64,000 nucleotides of DNA from Ascoidea rubescens DSM 1968 (lineage: Eukaryota; Ascomycota; Saccharomycetes; Ascoideales; Ascoideaceae): NCBI RefSeq assembly GCF_001661345.1, contig NW_017962914.1:708439-772438 (forward strand), given 5' to 3'. The first letter of the stretch is position 1; each line of letters begins with the position of its first letter. Under the pieces are notes generated by a model. It worked only from the letters and a program-made list of their open reading frames with translations. It was not told the DNA's origin and did no database searches. Positions 44,401 to 55,529 of the stretch are shown piece by piece. Made by a program: the position numbers and the translations under genes.

Positions 44401-44676
44401 ATTCAGTTAGTGAAAAATCAGCAGTTTGATGGTTCATTTAAGATATGCTCTGCTGATATATTAGAAGAAATCATAAAGGTCTCGAAGACGCCTAATGCTA
44501 AAAAGGAATCTTTTAAAAATGATCCTCTCAAATTAACTGCCCTTATTGTAAAATATTTGAGCAAAGAGTTGCTTGATATAAAAGACCTTTGGGGGGCGGT
44601 TATTAAGAAAGCAATGGTTTACATCGAAAAAAGTCTTTCAGCTGAAGATTCAAAAAAATTAATTGACGATATTTAA
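41461..44676 (+). CDS. VIT and von Willebrand A domain protein (VWA5A-like)
   Basis: 1071 aa, first ATG of the frame. An N-terminal VIT (vault/inter-alpha-trypsin) domain covers about residues 25-180, with VQNLSSIYNFKFTIIPLD and KAEKIYDEII. A vWA domain starts near residue 350: KKQIIFLLDRSGSMYGSPI holds the metal-binding DxSxS (Asp at about 357), with ADMGGTEILKA and VILLTDGEVWN further on. After the vWA comes a region with FKAQLALRFSLLSKWTSLLAV, a family block that often precedes vault-type tails, then a Ser/Pro-rich stretch with SSPPPPPPPGS, and a final conserved LVKNQQFDGSFKI...ALIVKYLSKELLDIKDLWGAVIKKA. The relatives I recall are VWA5A and PARP4-like proteins. Its role in fungi is not known, and I recall no S. 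cerevisiae counterpart. Confidence 0.85.
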   Translation: MLFPVTSPYLPHLSQLKSACRLVSLSIDSNVCDDFYSNVVIQQVYKISSIDHVQSLDGKDGKESANEPNQYQFTHPVQNLSSIYNFKFTIIPLDNSKKPIVIESKCYLKAKAEKIYDEIITNDKSNSIALTTHLTDDAFDITLGNMPLNCIVKVDLKYDTILKYDNQYNAFRYTIPLSVHDRYNSNESPSIDASDNDATDAKNPIHSLTENDHKILSSLLNIQTPNTVSISTKFINKIKKIKCVSSHVLNSNDTFVNTDQVSFSHEFPNFGDRNVIFYHNYNIFKDYTLIIYPNNSISSHLSSALSNNFEIPSSNDLLSKNFPYNSCLALSVLPEFNNNLAPSNSSIVKKQIIFLLDRSGSMYGSPIALLKDALNLFIASFPFEDNTSINLVSFGSDVSSLWGQSKPITSQSIHNEIKQYTDSILADMGGTEILKAIKKVNSLVEDFLKKNKPTKNVNQFIETEVILLTDGEVWNIDQVESEINTFKKKFSIENKNKTFQNSSIRYFSIGVGDSVSHDLVDKISLNGDGYSQYIQSDERMELKIIKMLNSVLSSSLTYAQITFKNEISTIQDNKSKNKNDIDDDDYILIELNNKFEKNLSFSNVKNPNNKKHKSFLNFDFNKKSNDYSIFPSNFQVYSEHRNTFYVFFHDQKFNIKNYDTISLSYLNPISGKLLELESPLNKEPISPKISDLIVRMGVKEALKDDPNNTANGPFKAQLALRFSLLSKWTSLLAVMNEKSEHFISAAQDKDDLSIEEKGKFIDGDESDVDEKTLAEVSLETLSSGISRGFNPYATYRSRKSHQFHMLSAPMGAVGSAVRTTSISLSSPPPPPPPGSFLIAFKAAKPQSAGLFKRKNQIQKTASFGAQEQFQSFQLQQSPVLETDVVKKSKGFSVPGLFSFGEKSTSKKDSKKKKELSSPPVQFGSFLQTSSSDYSNDNNNNINETSSFDLSPAVRGYETPSFNSLNASINNFSGLSSNEKLIQLVKNQQFDGSFKICSADILEEIIKVSKTPNAKKESFKNDPLKLTALIVKYLSKELLDIKDLWGAVIKKAMVYIEKSLSAEDSKKLIDDI

Positions 44677-45014
44677 ATTGGCCCTTTTGTTAAATATTCC
44701 ACTAACTATTAATTATTCTTCTTAAATATTCTTTTCTTATATAACTGCTTTTATAATCAAGTGCATTATAACAATGGTTTTTATTTTTACTTATTCAAAT
44801 TAAAATTGTTATTTGTAGTTTATTACCTAGATGTAAAAGATTCAAAAATAAAATAATTGTATACAATTTATTTAATGGCTTTATAAAATCATTTAATTAT
44901 CAAAATACTAGTAGAAATTATAGATAATTGATGACCAAAATAGCTTTCGTAGTATGAAGATCAGAGCATAAAAACCCTGTAATTTATAATATAATCTATT
45001 TACTATTCAAAAAT
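44677..45014. other. AT-rich convergent intergenic
   Basis: Tail-to-tail spacer between the vWA gene and TRL1. Strongly AT-rich, nothing further seen. Confidence 0.5.
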
Positions 45015-47990
45015 CTAAATTATAGCATTTATTGGTAAATATTCGAAAATCTTGGAATCGCTTTCTTCATCAGGCCAATTTAAAACAAACACTTCTTCAT
45101 TTTCGGAATTGAACTTTCCTTCAAATTCGTTATCAAGAAATGCTTTTGCCTTGTTTAGTAAAGCATTTGAAGCAAAGGGCTTGATGGAAGATGAGACTGT
45201 CCCAATTGTGATATGTGGTATCTCATTCACACAATTGAACCTTTCAATGAGATTTTCACTCTTGCTATTTTCATGGGATACAGAGACTATCTTAACTGCA
45301 ACACAAACAAGGTTTTTATTCCATACAATTTTGTATGGCTTGATATTAGCTAATAAAGGTAGTCGAATAAAAGAAAAACTTTCATTTTTTTCAACAACAT
45401 ATGAGCCCTCTAATATCAAGGACAATTCAGATTCAAAATTAGTCCAAATTTGATTTATCACTGGATTCTGCGACTTTAATTTCAATTTTTGATTGGATTT
45501 GTATAGATTTTGATGGATTAATGTAACATGAAATGAATTTTGAATTCTATTTGTTTGCTCCAACCGATGATAAACACTTTCAGGACCAGAATAATTACTA
45601 TCATTTGATATGCCTGATTTTAAAATTATACTTTTCACGCTTTTTAAAAAGGAAATTTTGTCATCAATATTTATAGAAAAAAAAAAAGGTTTTAATTTTT
45701 TTTTCTTGGGCAAAGATGTTTGATTACTATCTTTATCTTCTCTTTTATTATCTTTACCTTTATTCTCAGTGTTTCTGAATACCTTCTCAACAGTAGGTGT
45801 ATAACCTAAAGCCCTCATAAAAGCAACATCAATTTCTTCTTTCGATGGCAATTGAATATCTGTTTGGTCGTTGTTTAAGAGCATTTTAGGAAAATATTGG
45901 CCGATGTTATTTAAAATAGTGACAACATTCTCTCTTGAACTGTTTTCAGTGTGAGTTTCCAAATCTATTACCAAATCAAACAAACTATCGGGTGTTCTTA
46001 TTTTATTCACTGGTTGAAATCTGCTTCTAAAACCATTCATAATTTTGAGAGCAAAATCGTAGCCATCTTTGTTCACTTTAATTGACTGATGATTATTTCC
46101 TCTTGCTTTGACTCTTGAAGTTGTTAAATCCCAATAATCTGCAGTTTGGTTATCTTTTCCAGGTAAAAAATTCAAGCAAATAAACTTAAAATCCACATTT
46201 TTGGAATAATCTTTAAAAAATTTAACTTTAAATCTTTCCAAGTCATTGAAAAGTTGTTTTCGTTCTCTAAATTGATGATTATTTCTGTCAATCATAATGA
46301 CATTAGGCTCGATTAAATTATCACCTTTATAGTTTTCAATATCACTTACTAGATACTTGAGAGAGTTATCAATTAGGTTGTTTTTATTTTTCTTTCCAAG
46401 AGGTATATCATCATTTTGAACATGACCCCAATTTGAAAATAAATTTTTCAAAGTCAAAAAGACTGTTGTTTTACCACACCCAATTGTAGCCACAGGAATT
46501 ATAACATATTTGGTGATTGTTTTAGTAGCACTCTCATCTGTATCAATTGATTTTTTTTGATATCCAGTATTGATATACGATGAATCCTTTTCATTCAAAA
46601 CTAATTGCTCAAATTCTTTGACAATATTGTTGATATCATTTTCCAAATCTGGGTAGTTTTTTAGATAATCTTTATTTTTCTGAGCTTTTAATAAAATTTG
46701 CCTCCTATTGAGATTAGAATTTTTTTCATTTTCCCCATGATAGTTGTTATTATTGAGACTTTCTTCTTCATTGTTGTCGTTGATGCTTGCTAATTCAACA
46801 CCAGTTTTTTTTGTGTGTTTTAAAAACAATTCTCTTAGTTGAATAATTCCATGGCCTTTAGTGTATTGAATTTTTAGAAATTCGTTATTATCTAAAATTG
46901 GGATAACAAAATTTAAGTATTCAGTTGAAACATCTTTATGTTTAAAGATTTTTTTGACAAGTAAATTAATTGGTTTTCCAGCAATGTAGCTTTTTGTTAA
47001 TTCTCTCCATTGTCTATACATAAGATAAGGCTCATCAAATTTATATTTCCAAAAGAAATCATAGTTTGTATCCTTTTCTTTACATCTAATGACAAAGCCT
47101 TCGATTTCTTTATCATTGTAGGTACCTGTCTCAGCACATTTATCCAAAAAGGTTTTCAAGTCTTTAATATTATCTTTGATCAAGTATTTGATTTTTTTGA
47201 AACCAAAAGCGTCAGCGAATATATGGACTTTTTGAATTGAATAAGTTTGAAAGACTTTGGAGTTATAATTAATACCATGCAAATATAAACCTGAGTTTTT
47301 CTTTGAGTATCTTATAATGTGTTCTTCAAAGCTATCATCACATAATTCTGCTACTAGAGTGATATTATATTTATTTAGTAATTTTGCAAAGGAAGACTGG
47401 TTAATATTTTTTTGAGACAATTGTTTTTCTAGTAATAATTTGCCATACAAAGCATGGTTTTTTTCTATATCATGTCTATAGCCAGTTGAATGTTTTGAAG
47501 TTACAATTAAATTGCCATTGATTAAACCCGAAATAAAAAGAATGCAGCCATTTTCTTTCAAGGTGAGTTCATAAGGGCCAATTGAATTTTGGTATAAGTT
47601 TGACCATTTAGTTTTGGGGACTTCGTCAGTATTAAAGAATTTGTCATAACCTCTAATGACAATTTTGTTGTTGTTTTGGTACAAGTCGAGATTGTTTGAG
47701 TTTAATAGGAATAAACCTCTAGCATTGCAGGGTAGAGGGATTTTTGAATTGCTGTATTCCCATTCATTAAATTTGTAACTATCTAGTAGAATGTTTGGAT
47801 CTTGAAAGGATTTGTAGATGTTCTTATTGGGAATGCCCTTTAATTTAGCTGAGGGATTTGATTTCTTTCTATGAATCAAGTCATTAAATGTGTCAACTAA
47901 TTCATTGGTGAGGTTGATTTCATCGGCTGAAGAGAATAAGGGAGAAATTGGGTCGAAAGGAAGAGTAAGTTCAGAATCAACAGAAGCCAT
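45015..47990 (-). CDS. TRL1: tRNA ligase Trl1
   Basis: 991 aa, longer than S. cerevisiae Trl1 (about 827) by low-complexity inserts. It joins tRNA exons after intron removal and HAC1 mRNA halves in the unfolded protein response. Three modules in order: adenylyltransferase/ligase with YKFNEWEYSNSKIPLPCNARG (about 72-91), IRGYDKFFN and nucleotidyl-lysine motif LKENG (Lys at about 145), and later EIEGFVIRC; polynucleotide kinase with P-loop IGCGKTT (about 503-509) and DRNNHQFRERKQL; and cyclic phosphodiesterase with two HxT motifs, HVT (about 821) and HIT (about 926). All catalytic motifs are present. An Asn/Glu/Lys-rich spacer (about 400-490) separates ligase and kinase. Confidence 0.97.
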   Translation of the reverse strand: MASVDSELTLPFDPISPLFSSADEINLTNELVDTFNDLIHRKKSNPSAKLKGIPNKNIYKSFQDPNILLDSYKFNEWEYSNSKIPLPCNARGLFLLNSNNLDLYQNNNKIVIRGYDKFFNTDEVPKTKWSNLYQNSIGPYELTLKENGCILFISGLINGNLIVTSKHSTGYRHDIEKNHALYGKLLLEKQLSQKNINQSSFAKLLNKYNITLVAELCDDSFEEHIIRYSKKNSGLYLHGINYNSKVFQTYSIQKVHIFADAFGFKKIKYLIKDNIKDLKTFLDKCAETGTYNDKEIEGFVIRCKEKDTNYDFFWKYKFDEPYLMYRQWRELTKSYIAGKPINLLVKKIFKHKDVSTEYLNFVIPILDNNEFLKIQYTKGHGIIQLRELFLKHTKKTGVELASINDNNEEESLNNNNYHGENEKNSNLNRRQILLKAQKNKDYLKNYPDLENDINNIVKEFEQLVLNEKDSSYINTGYQKKSIDTDESATKTITKYVIIPVATIGCGKTTVFLTLKNLFSNWGHVQNDDIPLGKKNKNNLIDNSLKYLVSDIENYKGDNLIEPNVIMIDRNNHQFRERKQLFNDLERFKVKFFKDYSKNVDFKFICLNFLPGKDNQTADYWDLTTSRVKARGNNHQSIKVNKDGYDFALKIMNGFRSRFQPVNKIRTPDSLFDLVIDLETHTENSSRENVVTILNNIGQYFPKMLLNNDQTDIQLPSKEEIDVAFMRALGYTPTVEKVFRNTENKGKDNKREDKDSNQTSLPKKKKLKPFFFSINIDDKISFLKSVKSIILKSGISNDSNYSGPESVYHRLEQTNRIQNSFHVTLIHQNLYKSNQKLKLKSQNPVINQIWTNFESELSLILEGSYVVEKNESFSFIRLPLLANIKPYKIVWNKNLVCVAVKIVSVSHENSKSENLIERFNCVNEIPHITIGTVSSSIKPFASNALLNKAKAFLDNEFEGKFNSENEEVFVLNWPDEESDSKIFEYLPINAII

Positions 47991-48002
47991 TTTGGTAATA
48001 TA

Positions 48003-48053
<51 letters not shown>

Positions 48054-48531
48054 TATTATAAGTTGAATATGATTTGAATAAAGATAAAGAAAGAAAGAAA
48101 AGAAAAGAAAGGTTGAAAGGTTGAAAGGTTGAAAGAATGAGAGTGAGAATGAGAATGGAGAAAGTTTATATATTGGAAAAAAACGGTTATTGATTTGAAA
48201 ACTTATTGAGAAAATAATAGATGATTAAAAATCACACACACACTAAAAAGTGGGACGAAAAAAGAACTGAAAATAGTAGGTTTAAAATAATTGGAATTAT
48301 TGAACTACAAGAATAAAATTTATCATTAACCAAAAGTTTAAATTGAAAACTATAGATTGAGCATAAAAATGGAAAAATGAAATAAGATAGAAAGATAATA
48401 AGATAACAGATAGACAAGATGGAGGAAAAAGAAAAAGAAAAAAAAAAAAACGAAATAGAGCACATTAATACATTAATACATTAATAAGTTTATTAACATT
48501 GAAAATTTAGAGAGGATGTGTTGAAAAAGAT
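47991..48531. other. TRL1 upstream region with ATT repeat
   Basis: Spacer between the TRL1 start and the MET17 stop (both minus strand). A pure ATT trinucleotide tract runs 48003-48045, then AT dinucleotides to about 48056, only 13-66 bp before the TRL1 ATG. An AAGGTTGAAAGGTTG repeat lies near 48110-48135. The rest is A/G-rich on the plus strand. Confidence 0.6.
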
Positions 48532-50238
<1,707 letters not shown>

Positions 50239-50620
50239 CTAGCTGTTGTGCACAATCTCCTGCCAGCCGTGGTACGCTGGGAGAGCCAGGGGATCAATGA
50301 AGTGGGAGGTCTGCACATAGCGCCCAATTTTGGCATTGGCCTGGTAGAACTTGGTGAAGCAGCGGTCCAAGCAGACGTTTTCTCCCTTGTGAAGGTCGCT
50401 CTCGCCGTACTCATGGCTCAAACATTTGTCTCTGCAGCTTCTCATCATTCTGTTGGTAGGAGGTTGTGTTAGCAGTGGTGCTGGCGCTGGCACTGGGGTC
50501 GTTGGGAACATACGTGTTGAAGGTGCTTGCCATAGCGTCGAACTGGATCTCGGCTATCTTCATCTTCTGGGGATCCACCTCCTCGTTGGCATTGCTGAGC
50601 TGCGATAGAAAAAACGACAT
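50239..50620 (-). CDS. TIM12: mitochondrial import chaperone Tim12, two exons
   Basis: Join of 50514-50620 (exon 1) and 50239-50449 (exon 2), minus strand, 105 aa (S. cerevisiae Tim12 is 109). It is the membrane-bound small Tim of the TIM22 complex, receiving carrier proteins from Tim9-Tim10. Exon 1 gives MSFFLSQLSNANEEVDPQKM...AEIQFDAMASTFNT, matching the Tim12 start MSFF and the phrase QFDAM.STFN. Exon 2 carries the twin CX3C motifs CRDKC and CLDRC with GESDLHKGE between. The intron (50450-50513, 64 nt) has 5' site GTATGT, branch site TGCTAAC with its A at 50469, and 3' site CAG 19 nt further on. Unspliced, neither frame makes the protein. Tim10 is the alternative paralogue, but the N-terminus favours Tim12. 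Confidence 0.92.
50450..50513 (-). other. TIM12 spliceosomal intron (64 nt)
   Basis: GTATGT at 50513-50508, branch TGCTAAC at 50474-50468 and terminal CAG at 50452-50450. Phase 2 insertion within an ACA Thr codon. The length is not a multiple of three, so retention shifts the frame. Confidence 0.92.
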
Positions 50621-51386
50621 TGTGGATGTGTCTGTGGTGTCTGTGGTGTCTGTGGTGTCGCTGGTGATGGATGCTGGTGCTCAAAACATCAGCAGAAAAC
50701 CTTTCTTCAACCTCCCAGCGGCGCACGTGAGTCTCCAGCAGCGGCAAACTCTAATGTCCACAATTCTGTTAACTCTGTTTGCACAAGGCTCTGGGGAAAC
50801 TGGCAGTTCTGTTACTTCGCGACAATTCTGTTGTGAGTCTGGAGGCTGTTCCAACCTTATCCAGCTCCACCAGACAATGCAACAATAGGATGCTGATCTG
50901 GCTGGCGATCTGGCACTCACCAGCTGGAGCCTGTCTTTCCCACAGCTGCGACGGTTGAAGCGTCAAACTATTGTTGTCAATTTACTGTGGCTTCGATTGC
51001 AGCGTCGGAGTTTCTCTTTCGACGCGACTCACGGTACGAGAGCAGCTCTGGGCGAGATGTTCTCTTTCGCGTTGTGATTGGTCGTGTTTCCAGGGTGCGT
51101 TTCTTATCTCTGCACAACCTTTCTTTTTTCCCAACAGCCCAATGGCGATGCCCCAAAGTGCACTCCAGATCACTTCCAGATCACGTCCAGTTCGCTTTTT
51201 GTTCGTCTTCACTTCGCTTTCCGGTTCTCAACGCTTCCCAATCCGGCTCACACGACTTTCGATATAATGAAAAAAAAATAAGACAGAAAGAATCCCCATG
51301 GTTGCTCGAATTGTGCATTCACTATACTACTTAAAAACACTTTTAATGACAACACTTTTAATGGCAATGCTTCAATGCCCACTTCC
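50621..51386. other. TIM12 promoter and RRP8 3' flank, GC-rich
   Basis: 766 bp. A 9-bp GTCTGTGGT repeat (three units, about 50631-50657) sits just upstream of the TIM12 ATG, and CACGTGA at 50724. The stretch to about 51250 is GC-rich and open in several frames without recognisable protein. 51260-51386 is the likely RRP8 3' region. Confidence 0.55.
50724..50729. promoter_or_regulatory. CACGTG E-box upstream of TIM12
   Basis: CACGTG (with a following A, CACGTGA) 104 bp upstream of the TIM12 start codon. Confidence 0.5.
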
Positions 51387-52952
51387 TCACCTTCTCTTGT
51401 ATATACATGGCTTTAATAACCACTTTCCCTCCGGCTCTTTCTCTCTTCTCTTGTCGAGCTCCTCTCTTTCGCTTTCAATCTCAATGAATTTCTTTCTTCT
51501 TTCCAACTTGGCCTTTCTCTCTTCAAGAATTTCTTGCGACGGCTTGAAAAACTCAAATCGTATAAACATCTTGTTGCTGTCGTCTTTGTTCTTGTAGAAA
51601 AACCCCAAAAGCTTTAAAACGTTGATAAACTCCTGTCCTTGACTTTGCATTTGCGATTCGCTTTGCTCTTGTTTCCCACTCGACCTTTGTCTCTCAAACT
51701 TCTCTCCATACAACTTCAACGCATTCTCCGATCCCTCGATGTTCAATCCACCAACTCTATCAAACTCGTCCATTTCATCGTCCTCAATCCGGTTTTTGAA
51801 CTTTAGGTGTGTGTCTGTAAACCGGGATTTGATCTCGGCTATCCACAACTCACCGTTGGGCGCTAGTATTCTCCATGCCTCTTTGATAAAATCAAGAAAA
51901 TTGTTCCCCATCAACGCCAAACAGAATATCACTATGCTGCACGAATTATTTGCCAACGGAACATTCGAAATATCTGCCACCGTTATCCTTTCATTGGCCT
52001 TTTTCAAATCAAATGAATGTATTTTAACCTCCAACTTTTGGTTACTCTTAAATTTATTGTTCCTCTTGAACTTGTTAAATCCACTAGTCGATTTCTTGCT
52101 GTTAAACACCTTGACAAACTCCATAATGTGCTTTTCCAATTCGGCTTCACCACATCCCATATCTGCCACCACAATGCTTTTATTAGACAATCCAGGTAAT
52201 CCTCCTGGCGCATTCACATTTCTCTTTGCTCTTTCTCTGAATTGTTCAACAAACACATCCACTGGATTTTGTGGCCAGCTTTGAACCTGAGATCGAAATC
52301 CCTCATGGTATGCATCAAATAATGCAGGCTCGTTTTTCAACATACTAAATGCATCCTGTGACGAGATAGTATACAATTGTTCATTGATATATCGGAACCT
52401 CGATCCTGATAACTTGGCCATCATCTTCCTTTGAAGTGGAGTCAATGTAGACACCGGTTTTCCAACTTTATTTACAACTTCACTTCCAATTTCCTTTTTT
52501 TTTTTGTTGCCATCTTTTCCCACTTTATCATTCTCATTTCCGGTAATATTTCCACTAATATCACCATTATTATTCTGCTTAAGTTTTGAATTTGATTTTT
52601 CTGTTTTATCTTGTCTTTGTTTATTTCGGCGCCTTTTAACCTTTCTCTTATTATTATCATTATTATCATCATCATCAATTTCTGAATTTGTTCGCTTTGG
52701 ACTTTTCATTTCATTTTTATTACTCTGATAATCCTTTTTATTTTCATTTTTATTGCTCTTATAATCTTTTCTATTTTCATTCTTAAATTCATTTCTATTT
52801 TTATTAAAATCTTTTCTATCATTCACTTCTCTATCAGTTACCCTTTTATCTTTCTTCTCCTTGTTCTTCTTTTTATCATTTTTAATCTCACTAGAACTAC
52901 CAAATTTAACGTCCTCTTTTAAATCCCATCCATTCACTTTAAATAATGCCAT
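51387..52952 (-). CDS. RRP8: 25S rRNA m1A methyltransferase Rrp8
   Basis: 521 aa from the ATG at 52952 (S. cerevisiae Rrp8 is 392). It is a nucleolar enzyme that makes m1A645 in 25S rRNA and is also involved in early pre-rRNA cleavage. The start MALFKVNGWDLKEDVKFG matches the yeast N-terminus MALFNVEGW. A long basic Lys/Asn/Asp/Arg low-complexity region (about 20-165) explains the extra length and likely gives nucleolar targeting. The catalytic part has SGSRFRYINEQLYT, FDAYHEGFRSQVQSWPQNPVD, SAM-binding motif VVADMGCGEAELE (about 261-273), HSFDLKK, DISNVPLANNSCSIVIFCLALMG and GELWIAEIKSRF. Same strand as MPE1 (278 bp upstream). Confidence 0.95.
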   Translation of the reverse strand: MALFKVNGWDLKEDVKFGSSSEIKNDKKKNKEKKDKRVTDREVNDRKDFNKNRNEFKNENRKDYKSNKNENKKDYQSNKNEMKSPKRTNSEIDDDDNNDNNKRKVKRRRNKQRQDKTEKSNSKLKQNNNGDISGNITGNENDKVGKDGNKKKKEIGSEVVNKVGKPVSTLTPLQRKMMAKLSGSRFRYINEQLYTISSQDAFSMLKNEPALFDAYHEGFRSQVQSWPQNPVDVFVEQFRERAKRNVNAPGGLPGLSNKSIVVADMGCGEAELEKHIMEFVKVFNSKKSTSGFNKFKRNNKFKSNQKLEVKIHSFDLKKANERITVADISNVPLANNSCSIVIFCLALMGNNFLDFIKEAWRILAPNGELWIAEIKSRFTDTHLKFKNRIEDDEMDEFDRVGGLNIEGSENALKLYGEKFERQRSSGKQEQSESQMQSQGQEFINVLKLLGFFYKNKDDSNKMFIRFEFFKPSQEILEERKAKLERRKKFIEIESEREELDKRREKEPEGKWLLKPCIYKRR

Positions 52953-53230
52953 TTTAAACACACCCAATACAACACACTTTACTAACCAACTATCACTAAA
53001 CAGCTGATACTAATACTGATATCAATACTGAAAGAAAAACTTGTAAAATATTCATCAATACATACATAAAGTTGAAATGAAAAAAATAAAAAAAAAATAT
53101 TAAAGTTTCAAAAATGACAATTCGCATCCTACATTCATACATTGAAAAAGAGTTTATTTTATTTATTACTATTAGTACAGTACATAAATTATATAATTAA
53201 CAATAATTAATAACAATTAATAACAATCTA

Positions 53231-53723
53231 TTATTTATTATTAAGATTATTAAAATTACCAAGATTACCAAGATTACTAAGATTTCCTAGATTTCCTAGA
53301 TTACTTAGATTCCCTAGATTCCCTAGATTGATGTTTAGATTATTTAAAGGGTTTAAATTATTGGGTTGGATAGCATTGAAATGATTTGTCAGATGAAGAG
53401 GTAATGTATTTGGTAGCCCATTGGGTAGTCCCATCATAAAAGGATTAGGTGGTAAACCAGGCACAGAAGGAAAAGGAAAAAAATTTGAAGGAGCAGGCGG
53501 GAGTTGGGATAATAGTGGATTGTTATTGTTATTACTGTTACTATTGTTATTGTTGTTGTTGTTGTTGTGATTTATGCTATAGCCATGATTATCAATTGAA
53601 GGCATAGATGGCATTGGAGGAATATTTGGTCTTGAAGGCAATTCCACAGTTTTCAATTTTTTCGTTCTAGAGGATGAATCATTGATTGATGAGTTGTAGT
53701 CAAAATCACCATTATTATTGTTG

Positions 53724-53809
<86 letters not shown>

Positions 53810-55066
53810 GTTATCCATTTTATCATTTGATCTTTTGTGGCTGTTAGAATCATTGGCATTGGAATTTTTTAAGATACTATTTAAAGCATTCAAGTTATTT
53901 AAATTATTTAAATTATTTAGATTATTTAAGTTATTTAAGTTATTAAAATTGTTTAAATTACTTATATTGTTCAAATTGTTAAAATTACTATTGTTAGGAT
54001 TATTTTTATTGTTTTCATTTTTCATTGATAAATTGATTTTGGTTAAATAGTCATTAACTCTCTTAGCCATGACTTCGTCAGGGACTAATGAATCTAGATA
54101 TATTTCTTCCTTTTGACAATTTGGACAAGTGAAATCATTATCTAATAAGTTCTGTTCAATATGACTTAGAGAATATGTAGTTGAACAACAGGGAGTCTTT
54201 ACAGGGTTATTGAATAACAAATCTGATAGAGGATCAACTAGGGATTTATCAGAAATGTACTCGCTTTTAAAAATAGAAAAATCAAAATCATTTACTTTAT
54301 TTTGAAATAGTTTCCAAGATTTTGTATCAGCTTGAGCTACAACAAATTTCCCATCATCTGTTATCATATAACTGCCGGAATCCTCGTTGTTTGGTTTTTC
54401 AACAGTCTTCAAGTAGGATTTAGGAATACCAGTAGTTCTCTTGATTCTTTTGCCTTCAAAATTCGGATCATTGTTTGTGGGACAGTTTTTGATGAAATGA
54501 TCGGTGGCACCACATCTGTAGCAGATATAGCCTGGAGGAGGAACCTCTTGTTGACTAGTGGCGCCAGGTTTCGAGCCATTGGGCAAGTTGTTTTTGTTGT
54601 GAAAAATTGGAGTCTCGTTAGCTAGACGTTGTTGTTCCTTTTGCCATTGAGCATCTTGGTTTTGAAACATGACCTTTGTTTTATCCTCTTCGGATAGAAA
54701 CTCGTAGTTAGTAGTTATCGGTTTGACAAGCAACGCTGAGTTGGCGAGATCATTTGGCGACACCTTTGCATGTTTCAATATCCTGGGTTTTCCAGTGACA
54801 TATCGCGAGGCATTGATCTTGCCATGTCTCAAGGCAGGAGAACGCTTTGCCAAAACAGTGGAGGACCTGGGGATGATCTCGGAGTCGTCCAAGTACTCTT
54901 CATTGTTGCTGTTGAAGAGCTTCAAGATGAAGTCGTAGCCATCGCCGAGCTTGTTGTAGTTGATTATTTCCTTCTTGAGATCGAAGACCGAGATGCCTGT
55001 GCCGTCAAAGGGAATCCTGGAGTCCTTGTTCTGTGAGACAAACCTGTAGTAGATCACTGAAGGCAT
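53231..55066 (-). CDS. MPE1: pre-mRNA cleavage and polyadenylation factor Mpe1
   Basis: 611 aa (S. cerevisiae Mpe1 is about 441). A CPF subunit of the RBBP6 family, needed for 3'-end cleavage and polyadenylation. The ubiquitin-like DWNN domain is at residues 1-80 (MPSVIYYRFVSQNKDSRIPF, then FDLKKEIINYNKLG). A CCHC zinc knuckle, CYRCGATDHFIKNC, spans 182-195. A RING-like U-box region (about 293-317) has CC...H...CPNC. The C-terminal half is low complexity: NLNNLNN repeats, a poly-Asn tract of about 35 residues from an AAT array (53710-53815), a Pro/Met-rich patch and a final NLGNLSNLGNLGN repeat. Divergent from CDC34 across a GC-rich promoter. Confidence 0.95.
53710..53815. repeat. AAT trinucleotide array in MPE1
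   Basis: Almost pure ATT/AAT array of about 105 bp, in frame to give poly-Asn. It is the longest single-codon tract in the window. Confidence 0.9.
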
Positions 55067-55529
55067 GGCTGCTGTTGCTGTCTTTGCTGTCTTTGCTGCC
55101 TCTGCTGCCTCTGCTGGAACTGCTGGAACTGCTGGCTCTGTTGTGTGAAAGCCCAGTCCCGTGACACAACCACGTGCAGCAAGTCAGCTTAGACCCCTGC
55201 TTCAATTCTCTGGAACAACCCCTGTTTTCACCCATCCCTGCTTCCAACCCTCGTGCCCAACCCTCACCACCAACCCCCATTCCCAACCCCGCCACGTCCC
55301 CTGACTCTGGCGACTGGCTCCTTTCTGCTTCTGTTCTGTTTCTTTTGTTGGTTCTTTTCCAGCTCTCGTTGCTTCTTGTCTACTTTTCACTCGTCTTTCT
55401 TTCTCTTCATCATCCAGATATCCTACTCCACAGCTGCTGAAGCTTCTACTCCTCTATTTTTTGGTTCTTCTGCGTCTTCACTGCTACTGCATCGTTTTTT
55501 TGTCCCACTTCCCACTTTTTTCGTCTGCC
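55067..55529. promoter_or_regulatory. divergent GC-rich MPE1/CDC34 promoter
   Basis: 463 bp. About 55070-55330 is GC-rich, with CTGCTGG/TTGCTGT short repeats, a C-rich plus strand and CACGTG at 55171-55176. It turns pyrimidine-rich near CDC34. Confidence 0.55.
55171..55176. promoter_or_regulatory. CACGTG E-box (MPE1/CDC34)
   Basis: CACGTG 105 bp from the MPE1 ATG and 354 bp from the CDC34 ATG. Confidence 0.5.

Noticed and set aside
50621-51334. Several 60-140 codon frames between TIM12 and RRP8
   Set aside because: GC-rich shadows on both strands with no conserved motif; the region is explained as promoter and 3' flank.
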